Source: JAJRZX01 sp964407495 | Lineage (GTDB): Bacteria > Desulfobacterota > GWC2-55-46 > JADFVP01 | DNA: 16,788 bases | Assembly (NCBI GenBank): GCA_964407495.1 | Contig: CAYOVP010000041.1 | Span: forward strand, 1-16,788 | Direction: 5' to 3' | Shown: in pieces, positions 6,889-13,100 of the stretch | Layout: each line of letters begins with the position of its first letter | Numbering within the stretch: position 1 is the stretch's first letter | The notes under the pieces: generated by a model | What the model was told of the DNA's origin: nothing | Databases searched by the model: none | What the model saw: the letters and a program-made list of their open reading frames with translations, nothing else | Position numbers and translations under genes: made by a program

Positions 6889-6945
6889 TAATTCGTCCCT
6901 GAATTATTCAGAGATGGGAAAGAAAAAGCGCGGTTTTTCTTTCCC
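6889..6945 (-). promoter_or_regulatory. Hairpin plus CTGA-N5-TCAG element, copy B
   Basis: Read on the minus strand: a perfect 12-bp hairpin (6945-6916), four bases, the perfect palindrome CTGAATAATTCAG (6911-6899), then GGGACGAATTA to 6889. Copy A before the CDGSH gene has the same order, with GCGCTTTTTC in the hairpin loop and 3' arm and an identical AGGGACGAATTA end. It points toward mrp, ending about 156 bases before its start. Confidence 0.5.
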
Positions 6946-7024
6946 TCACATTTTCAAGGACTTATCAGTCCTGAAAATGGCGGCCCATCCCTGGGCCGCA
7001 GAAAAGTCTGAATAGCCAGACTTT
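6916..7024. repeat. Chain of four consecutive hairpins
   Basis: Four stems in 109 bases. (1) 6916-6945, perfect 12 bp, GGGAAAGAAAAA with its complement, loop GCGCGG. (2) 6949-6979, 13 bp with one bulged A, CATTTTC plus AGGACT, loop TATC. (3) 6980-6999, perfect 8 bp, GCGGCCCA with TGGGCCGC, loop TCCC. (4) 7003-7024, perfect 8 bp, AAAGTCTG with CAGACTTT. They lie 3' of the ric gene on its transcript and upstream of mrp. They may terminate or stabilise the nfu-ric message. Confidence 0.7.
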
Positions 7025-7192
7025 CCTTAATTATCATGCGGCCATTGAAGGCGCCCTCGTCTTGGCCGTGGCCATCTGCCTGCCTAAGGGCCGTTGAGCG
7101 TCAGACCAAGAAGGCCAGCGCTTTCTGGTGCCTGCACCCGCCCCTTGGCACTGGTCTCTCCCCCTGCCTCCTCTGCCCTTCTGAGCCGTCAG

Positions 7193-7390
7193 TCAGGCCG
7201 CGCCGTTGAGTTCCTTCATCAGGGCCTCGAGGTCTGCGCCGTCTCTCTTTGCGGCCTCTTCAATGCTTACGGCCCCGCCGCAACAGGAGTCTATGTTGAA
7301 CTTTGTAAAGACCCCTATGGTGGAGGGGTGTAGCCTGATGCAGTCGTTCACTGTGAGGCTCTTGTCTATCTTCTCTTTTTCTTCGTTCAT
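7193..7390 (-). CDS. Stand-alone ScdA_N (DUF542, Ric-type) domain protein
   Basis: 65-residue protein consisting only of the ScdA N-terminal domain found at the head of RIC/YtfE/ScdA iron-sulfur repair proteins. It shows the family layout LTVNDCIRLHPSTIGVFTKFNIDSCCGG with the invariant CCGG at C36-C37 and the following IEEAAKRDGAD helix. The di-iron hemerythrin-like domain of full RIC proteins is absent, so it cannot perform iron donation in the same way. In the family this domain is linked to repair of FeS clusters after nitrosative or oxidative damage. The ATG is one base after the DUF1858 stop (TGATATG), implying translational coupling. It is the last gene of the minus-strand cluster and is followed by the hairpin chain. 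Confidence 0.88.
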   Translation of the reverse strand: MNEEKEKIDKSLTVNDCIRLHPSTIGVFTKFNIDSCCGGAVSIEEAAKRDGADLEALMKELNGAA

Positions 7391-7391
7391 A

Positions 7392-7682
7392 TCAGTGGTC
7401 CTTGTTCTCGGGCCTCTTCTCGATGGCCCGGTTCAGGTCTTCGAGAACCTGGGCCATGTCTACGTTGTGTATCTTGGAGCCAAAGTATATGTCTTCTTTC
7501 TCTACGCCAGGGCAGGCGAAGCAGTTGCCGCCAAAGTACCTTACAAACACCTTGCGGGTCTCTGGGTGTCTCTTCATGACCTCGCCTATGCGCATGTCCT
7601 TTGTTATCTTTTCCATCTGGTGCGTTGCCACCTCTTTTGTCAGCACCGGGCCCTCTGGGCCGGCGGTAGCAAGGGTACTCAT
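7392..7682 (-). CDS. DUF1858 domain protein
   Basis: 96-residue soluble protein. After about 24 non-conserved residues comes a DUF1858 domain (about 25-85): ITKDMRIGEVMKRHPETRKVFVRYFGGNCFACPG, with C54 and C57 as the family CxxC, then an EDIYFGSKIHNVDMAQVLEDLN helix pair. DUF1858 proteins share a fold theme with the ScdA_N domain and are often found near hybrid-cluster and FeS-repair genes. The CxxC may be redox-active or bind metal; that is inference. The start ATG overlaps the stop of the upstream membrane-protein gene by four bases (ATGA), and the stop lies one base before the ric start. The three genes are clearly co-translated. Confidence 0.85.
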   Translation of the reverse strand: MSTLATAGPEGPVLTKEVATHQMEKITKDMRIGEVMKRHPETRKVFVRYFGGNCFACPGVEKEDIYFGSKIHNVDMAQVLEDLNRAIEKRPENKDH

Positions 7683-8539
7683 TTTTCTTCGCCCGGCCCT
7701 TCCGAGGCGTTCTTTTTGTTTTGGGGCCCTTCGGGTTTTGCCTCGCTAGTGGTCTTATCCCCGGCAGTGCCTTCCCGTTGTTTTTTTGAAGGTTCTACTG
7801 TGTTTTTTACAGTTTCCGGGGCAGGGGCGCTTTCTCCCTGGCCTGGCGACTTTTCGTTATTGCTCTTTTTCCCGGTCTCTTCCTTGGTGGTCTTTTTAGG
7901 GGCCCTGGTAGTTTCTTTTCTTGAGCGCCTCTGTCCAGACCTCGTTCTTCTCCTGTTAGAAGGCCTCGTTCTTGCGGGTTTATTGTCTTTATCCCCGCCT
8001 TCCCTGGTCTTTGCGGCCTCGAGGTTCGTGGGCCTCGTGTCTTTTTTCGTGGTCTCACCGGCCTTTGTCGCTGGCGCGGCCTTGGCTGCCGTTGCAGGAG
8101 GTGCCGGACTCGGCGGTGCGGGCCTTGCAGGCGGCCTTGGCGGCGGAGGTGTGGCCGCCTTTACGGTCTTGAACATATTGGTGGCGAAGAGGATGATGGA
8201 TACGCCCTCTACGAGAGAGAATATGTAGAGAACGGCCCCACCACCGGGCCCGCCTATGAGAGACCAGCCGAGGGCCATGCCTATGAGCCCGATATTTGCG
8301 AGCCAGAAGTGCCAGACAGATAGTTTTTCGTTCCAGAGAGGCCTGCCGCTGAACCTTGGAAGGATATGGTAGGCCACCCCGTAGACCATCATGGACATCC
8401 AGCCCAGGAGGTTGAAGTGAACATGAACGGGCATGGATGGATAGACCGCGCCGGTGGTGCTCATGTGTATACCTATGAGCATGGCGATGATGAAGTAGAC
8501 CATGGCGGCCTTGATGAACGCAACGGTAATCTTGCTCAT
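7679..8539 (-). CDS. Short heme-copper-oxidase-like membrane protein with disordered tail
   Basis: 286 residues. Residues 1-128 form four transmembrane helices (about 8-28, 39-60, 74-96, 101-124) resembling a fragment of cytochrome oxidase/NorB/CcoN subunit I. Potential heme-ligand histidines are H39 and H41 in MPVHVHFNLLGW, H25, H58 (VAYHILPRF) and H77. A full catalytic subunit needs about 12 helices and a binuclear centre, so this is a small heme-binding relative, not an oxidase. Residues about 131-286 are a Pro/Ala stretch (PPPPRPPARPAPPSPAPP) followed by a long Lys/Thr/Glu/Arg-rich tail with no hydrophobic core, likely disordered. Start: ATG at 8539 with AGGA 8 bases upstream. A longer frame reaching 8632 would overlap the ferredoxin gene. 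The stop overlaps the DUF1858 start. Confidence 0.75.
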   Translation of the reverse strand: MSKITVAFIKAAMVYFIIAMLIGIHMSTTGAVYPSMPVHVHFNLLGWMSMMVYGVAYHILPRFSGRPLWNEKLSVWHFWLANIGLIGMALGWSLIGGPGGGAVLYIFSLVEGVSIILFATNMFKTVKAATPPPPRPPARPAPPSPAPPATAAKAAPATKAGETTKKDTRPTNLEAAKTREGGDKDNKPARTRPSNRRRTRSGQRRSRKETTRAPKKTTKEETGKKSNNEKSPGQGESAPAPETVKNTVEPSKKQREGTAGDKTTSEAKPEGPQNKKNASEGPGEEK

Positions 8540-8576
8540 ATTGTTTTTCCTTTGGTCAGGCGCCTCCGGGCCTTCC

Positions 8577-8753
8577 TCAACCCTCGGAGGCGGGCAGGCA
8601 GGCGTCCACTGGACAGACCTCGGCGCATGCACCGCACTCGGTGCAGAGTGCAGGGTCTATTGTGTAGGGTTCGCCCTCGGAGATGGCCCCTTCCGGGCAC
8701 TCTGGCAGGCAGGCCCCGCAGGCCACACAGTCTTCTGTAATATGGTATGACAT
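8577..8753 (-). CDS. 2[4Fe-4S] ferredoxin, 58 residues
   Basis: Small cytoplasmic clostridial-type ferredoxin, a low-potential one-electron carrier. Two full motifs: C9-x2-C12-x2-C15-x3-C19-P and C37-x2-C40-x2-C43-x3-C47-P. It begins MSYHITEDCVACGACLPECP and ends ACLPASEG. Length and spacing are the classic two-cluster type, with a short linker between the halves and no extra loop. ATG at 8753, with GAGG about 8 bases upstream on the coding strand. It lies 37 bases before the membrane-protein gene and 110 bases after nfu, all on the minus strand, so it is probably the first or second gene of the cluster. It is the obvious electron donor for whatever the cluster does. Confidence 0.93.
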   Translation of the reverse strand: MSYHITEDCVACGACLPECPEGAISEGEPYTIDPALCTECGACAEVCPVDACLPASEG

Positions 8754-8863
8754 ATCAAAACCTCGTTATTCGCTCGTACTTCTTCCCTGAGAGACGCTCA
8801 TGGATATGCCCTGTAAGAGGCGGGCGCATCTTACCTCGAAACAAAAGGGGCTGGGGCCTCGTC

Positions 8864-9091
8864 TTACTGTGAGCGGACTTCTTTTATCTCAGGGACCTTT
8901 TCTTTTATTGCCCGCTCCACTCCCATGGCAAGGGTAATCTGGGCGCTTGGACACCCGGAGCAGGCCCCCTGGAGTTGGACCGTAACGATGCCTTTTTCTT
9001 CGTCAACGTCGATGAGGTCTACATCGCCGCCGTCGGCCTGAAGCGCGGGCCTTATGCTGTCGAGCGCCTCTTCCACCCTGTCTCTTAACAT
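8864..9091 (-). CDS. Nfu-type iron-sulfur carrier (NifU C-terminal domain)
   Basis: 75-residue protein that is only the NifU C-terminal (Nfu) domain, which binds a cluster across a dimer through a CxxC and hands it to target proteins. Seen: VEEALDSIRPALQADGGDVDLIDVD, then VTVQLQGACSGCPSAQITL with C44 and C47, and the final helix VERAIKEKVPEIKEV. No scaffold or A-type domain is present. GGAGGT lies about 8 bases before the ATG, and a good minus-strand promoter lies 35-65 bases upstream. It heads the minus-strand group, 110 bases before the ferredoxin gene. A shared transcript is plausible but not proven. Confidence 0.93.
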   Translation of the reverse strand: MLRDRVEEALDSIRPALQADGGDVDLIDVDEEKGIVTVQLQGACSGCPSAQITLAMGVERAIKEKVPEIKEVRSQ

Positions 9092-9126
9092 GATATATAC
9101 CTCCGGTTTTTTTGTTGTACATTAAG

Positions 9127-9154
9127 TGTATATCATAGCATAGCGGGCTTTCAA
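9127..9154 (-). promoter_or_regulatory. Promoter of nfu
   Basis: On the minus strand TTGAAA (9154-9149), a 16-base spacer, then TATACA (9132-9127). Predicted start near 9120 gives a leader of about 30 bases to the nfu ATG. Confidence 0.6.
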
Positions 9155-9304
9155 GCCTTTTCATATGATTTCTGTCATGCTTTTTTATGCCCGCCCGTGG
9201 TATTGTCTGGTTGTGGGCATGGTGGTGCGGGGCCCAGGGGGCCGTTGGTAAGAGGGGCGAGTTACGGGCAAGTTCAGGTTTTTTTTTACTTGGGAGGGCA
9301 TGTA
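9155..9304. other. Gap between divergent nfu and cytochrome promoters
   Basis: Non-coding. It contains GC-rich stretches (GGGGCCCAGGGGGCC near 9230) and a T-run at about 9280-9288. With the flanking promoters it makes up the 369-base divergent region between nfu and the cytochrome gene. I see no gene in it. Confidence 0.4.
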
Positions 9305-9333
9305 TTGACGCCATCTACGTTTGGGGGTATAAT
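9305..9333 (+). promoter_or_regulatory. Upstream promoter P1 of cytochrome c
   Basis: TTGACG at 9305-9310, a 17-base spacer, and a perfect TATAAT at 9328-9333. An AT-rich stretch follows. Confidence 0.7.
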
Positions 9334-9367
9334 AAAATTAATAATGTAACAAATATAAATAAAGTTC

Positions 9368-9396
9368 TTGACAAGCGGCCCCAATGTTTGTATCTT
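9368..9396 (+). promoter_or_regulatory. Downstream promoter P2 of cytochrome c
   Basis: Perfect TTGACA at 9368-9373, a 17-base spacer, and TATCTT at 9391-9396. The AT-rich sequence between P1 and P2 could serve as an UP element. Predicted start near 9403, about 58 bases before the ATG. Confidence 0.7.
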
Positions 9397-9460
9397 TCAC
9401 GAAAACAGCGCTTTTATTAGGGGCATCAAATCTCAGCATCTTAAAAGAAGGAGGAGTATA

Positions 9461-9796
9461 ATGCGTAAACTCATCGGGGTTGGAGTAGTAGCACTTAGCC
9501 TTGCGTTGGCCGGTTCTGCTCTTGCGGCAGACGGCGCCTCTGTATTCAAATCAAAGTGTCTCCCCTGCCACGGCGCAGAGGGCAAGGGCACGGCCATGGC
9601 CCCTGCTTTCCAGGGCAACTCTTTCATCAAGAGCGCTTCCAAGGCCGACATCGAGAACGTAATAAAGAACGGCAGGGCCGGGGCACAGAAGAAGTACAAG
9701 AACTTCGCCCTCTCCATGCCTCCGTGGAAGGCTTCTCTCAAGGCCGACCAGATCAGCGCGGTGGCCGATTACCTCAAGAGCCTTGCCAACAAGTAA
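9461..9796 (+). CDS. Periplasmic mono-heme class I cytochrome c
   Basis: 111-residue exported cytochrome. Residues 1-22 are a signal peptide (MRKLIGVGVVALSLALAGSALA, likely cut after ALA). The mature part has one heme site, C33-LP-C36-H37, and a probable axial methionine M86 in ALSMPPW, followed by the final helix ISAVADYLKSLANK. Size and order fit small electron-shuttle cytochromes of the CcoP/c553 type. The ATG at 9461 is chosen because AAGGAGGAG sits just before it and the signal peptide begins there. An open frame extends to 9368 but lies over promoter P2. It is monocistronic, with two consensus promoters upstream and a very strong terminator downstream, suggesting high expression. Confidence 0.95.
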   Translation: MRKLIGVGVVALSLALAGSALAADGASVFKSKCLPCHGAEGKGTAMAPAFQGNSFIKSASKADIENVIKNGRAGAQKKYKNFALSMPPWKASLKADQISAVADYLKSLANK

Positions 9797-9833
9797 GCAT
9801 CCTCTCCTCTTCTGAAAGAGGGTTGTATGTACA

Positions 9834-9871
9834 ACAACAAAAGACCCGGCCCTGGCCGGGTCTTTTGTTGT
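9834..9871 (+). terminator. 18-bp perfect terminator hairpin
   Basis: ACAACAAAAGACCCGGCC (9834-9851) pairs perfectly with 9854-9871 around two bases (in practice a four-base CCTG loop). The A-rich and T-rich outer arms make it a likely bidirectional terminator. It lies 37 bases after the cytochrome stop. Confidence 0.9.
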
Positions 9872-9961
9872 CTGGCCCCTTTCCCAGGTCTCAATGACGT
9901 TCCGGTTTGCCACGCTTCTCTGGCTCGAAGATTCAAGATGTACCAAAAAAATGAAACCATG

Positions 9962-9990
9962 TTGACAAACTCTGTAAAATCGACAATAAT
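9962..9990 (+). promoter_or_regulatory. Promoter of the large activator gene
   Basis: Perfect TTGACA at 9962-9967, a 17-base spacer, AATAAT at 9985-9990. It gives a leader of about 190 bases to the TTG start at 10190. Confidence 0.65.
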
Positions 9991-9996
9991 CTTACC

Positions 9997-10189
9997 TTAT
10001 ATGAATAAGACATGGTATGCGGGGTAATAGGCCCAGCGGACCGGTTGAGGTCCTGCCCTCTTGTATCCTTGTTCTTTGCCGTTCTTTGCCAGAAATGGCC
10101 CATACCGGGCCTTGCCATAAAGACCGTTTGTAAAAGAAAAAACGCCAAAACAGAGCAAAAGGCCAATCTTCCACACAGGGAGGCATGAG
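9997..10189 (+). other. Leader of the activator gene with hairpins and a 10-bp tandem repeat
   Basis: Non-coding. It contains hairpin GGACC/GGTCC (loop GGTTGA) near 10038-10053, two abutting copies of GTTCTTTGCC (10071-10080 and 10081-10090), and hairpin GGCCC/GGGCC (loop ATACC) near 10097-10111. The start region has GGGAGG at 10178-10183, then a two-codon frame ATG AGT TGA (10185-10193) that overlaps the TTG start codon. I recognise no known riboswitch. Confidence 0.35.
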
Positions 10190-13100
10190 TTGAAGAACAC
10201 AGACATTATATACGTGGGCATGGACATAGGGTCCGTGAGCGCCGACACCGTCATACTCGACGAGAACAGGAACATACTGGAAGAACATTACACGAGGACA
10301 AAGGGCGAGCCCCTGGAGACATCGCTCTCCATACTCAAGGACATTATTACAAGATACGGCCAGGAAAAGATAGCCCTCGTCTCGGTCACGGGTGCGGGCG
10401 GCAAACTTATTGCCCCGCTCATAGGCGCGGTCTTCACCAACGAGGTCATCGCACAGGCAAAGGCCGTGGAGGTCTACCACCCCGAGGTGCGCACCGTCAT
10501 AGAGATAGGCGGCCAGGACGCGAAACTCATATTCCTCAGGCCAGAGGGAGGGCGCCTCGCCATAGAGGACTTCCAGATGAACTCGGTCTGTGCCGCTGGC
10601 ACGGGGAGTTTCCTCGACCAGCAGGCCTTCAGGATGGGGCTTACCATCGAGGACTTCGGCCTCCTGGCCCTTAAGAGCAAGAACCCTCCCCGCGTGGCGG
10701 GCCGTTGCAGCGTCTTTGCCAAGAGCGACATGATACACCTTCAGCAGATAGCAACGCCTGACTACGATATCGTGGCCGGGCTCTGCTATGCCGTTGCCCG
10801 TAACTTCAAGTCAACCATAGGCCGGGGCAAGGACTTCGTGGCCCCTGTCTCCTTCCAGGGAGGAGTTGCCGCCAACCTCGGCGTCAGGAAGGCCTTCAAG
10901 GACATACTCGAACTCGATGACAAGGACTACATCATCCCCTCGCACTTCGCATCAATGGGAGCCCTGGGTTCGCTCTTCAACTCCCTGGACAAGAACAAGG
11001 GGATGGGTAAGTTCAGGGGCGTGGCAGAGCTCGAGGAGTATATACAGAGCGGTAGAAAGGCGGACAAGTCCCTCGAGCGTCTCCCGCGGCCCACGGGCCA
11101 CCCCTCGCAGGACGCAACGAGAACTGGCTATGTCCTCAAGCCCGGCGAGCGCGTCCCCGCCTACATGGGCATAGACGTGGGCTCCACCTCCACTAACGTC
11201 ATCCTCATAGACAAGGACATGAAGGTAATCACAAAGAGTTACCTTCCTACTGCAGGCCGCCCGCTCGACGCCATAAAGAACGGCCTCGTGGACGTATATA
11301 AAGACGTTGGCGACCGTGTTGAGGTGGTTGGTGTCGGCACCACGGGCTCCGGGCGCTACCTTGCCGGAGACTTCGTCGGTGCGGACTGCGTCAGGAACGA
11401 GATCACGGCCCAGGCCACTGCCGCCGTTGTAATAGACCCCAAGGTGGATACCATCTTCGAGATAGGTGGCCAGGACTCCAAGTACATCGCCATCGACGAC
11501 ACAGTTGTGGTGGACTTCGAGATGAACAAGGTCTGCGCCGCTGGCACGGGCAGTTTCCTCGAGGAGCAGGCCGAGAGGCTCGGCATCAGCATCAAGGGCG
11601 AGTTCAGCGACATGGCCCTCGACTGCACGGCCCCTCCTGCCATGGGCGAGAGGTGTACGGTCTTCATAGAATCGGACATGGTGAACCACCAGCAGAAGGG
11701 CGTTGGCAAGGACGGTCTCGTAGCGGGCCTTGCCTACTCCATTGTTCTCAATTACCTCAACCGCGTCGTAGGCGACAGGCGCATAGGCAACCATATCTTC
11801 TTCCAGGGCGGCACCGCGGCCAACCTTGCCGTTGTGGCGGCCTTCGAGAAGGTGACGGGCAAGAAGATAACCGTTCCCGAGCACCACGACGTAACAGGCG
11901 CCATAGGCGTTGCCATACTGGCGCTTCAGGAGATGAAGCCCGGCCAGAAGACGAAGTTCCGCGGCTTTGATCTTGGAAAGACCAAGTACACCATAGACAC
12001 CTTTGACTGCAAGGACTGCTCCAATATCTGTAACATAAGGAAGGTCGTGGTAGAGGGGCAGACGCCCCTGTACTATGGCGGCAGGTGCGACAAGTACGAG
12101 GTAAAGACCGGAGAGGGAAAGCCCGAACTCCCGGACCTCTTTGCCGAGCGCGAGAGGCTCCTGTACTCTACGTACAGGGGCAAGGTGGCATATAAAGACG
12201 CCCCTGTCATCGGCATCCCGCGAATCCTCATGATGCATGAACTGTACCCCTTCTGGAAGGCCTTCTTCGACACCCTGGGCTTCAGGGTAAAACTCTCGTC
12301 CCCCACGAACAAGGACCTCATCAAGGCAGGCCTCGAGAAGATCGTATCAGAGACGTGTTTCCCCGTGAAGGTGGCCCATGGGCATGTCCAGGAACTCGTT
12401 GACAAGGGCATAAAGAAGATATTCCTCCCGAGCCTCGTGAACATGCCCCCTGCCAGGGAGGGCGACCAGCATACCGTTCTCTGCCCCTATATCCAGGCCC
12501 TCCCGTACTACATGGAGTCTGCCTTCAAGTTCAGTGAGATGGACGGGGTGGAGATCATAAAACCAGTCATACACTTCAACCAGAAGATGTCAGGCATAAA
12601 GAAAGAGTTCTTTGCCCTTGGCAAGACCCTCGGAAAGGGCAGGCGCGACGTCGAGAAGGCCCTTAACATAGCCTTCGATGCCTGGGACAGGTTCAAGACA
12701 AGCCTCATAAAGAGGGGTAAGGAGGTCCTCGAGAGTCTTGGTAAGGACGATACCGCCCTCGTAATCGTGGGCCGCGCCTACAATACGGCGGACTCGGGCA
12801 TAAACCTCGAATTACCGAAGAAACTCCGCGAGATGGGCACAGTGGCCATACCCTTTGACATGCTCCCTGTGGACAGCGCGGTGGATGACGTCCTCGCCAA
12901 GGACATGTACTGGAAGAACGGCCAGAGGATACTTGCCATAACAAGGCTCGTAAAGGACGACAATCGTCTCTTCACTGTATATCTTACGAACTTTGGCTGC
13001 GGCCCGGACTCGCTCATTACGCACTTTTACCGCGACGCCTCCAAGGGCAAGCCCTTCCTGCAACTCGAGATAGACGAGCACTCGGCAGACGCCGGGGCCA

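Larger units (their letters stand above)
6733..7192. other. Gene-free gap between mrp and ric
   Basis: 460 bases without a credible gene. It holds a perfect 6-bp hairpin in the mrp leader (GAGACC 6755-6760 with GGTCTC 6771-6776), repeat element B (6889-6945), a chain of four hairpins (6916-7024), and about 165 bases (7025-7190) in which I see only the 6-bp pair CGGCCA/TGGCCG near 7040-7070. No clear promoter for mrp was found. Confidence 0.5.

Noticed and set aside
7206..8228. A 340-codon open frame on the plus strand across the ric, DUF1858 and membrane-protein genes
   Set aside because: It is antisense to three genes with clear domains. It stays open because of the low-complexity tail and the codon bias of the real genes, and its translation shows no domain.
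8540..8632. A longer N terminus for the heme-copper-like membrane protein
   Set aside because: It would overlap the ferredoxin gene, adds a Pro-rich non-conserved leader, and ignores the ribosome site before the ATG at 8539.
9368..9460. A longer start for the cytochrome c gene
   Set aside because: It begins on the -35 box of promoter P2 and lacks a ribosome site; AAGGAGGAG and the signal peptide mark 9461.
10952..12238. A 428-codon minus-strand frame inside the activator gene
   Set aside because: It is entirely antisense to conserved ATPase motifs; its openness follows from the GC-rich codon pattern of the real frame.
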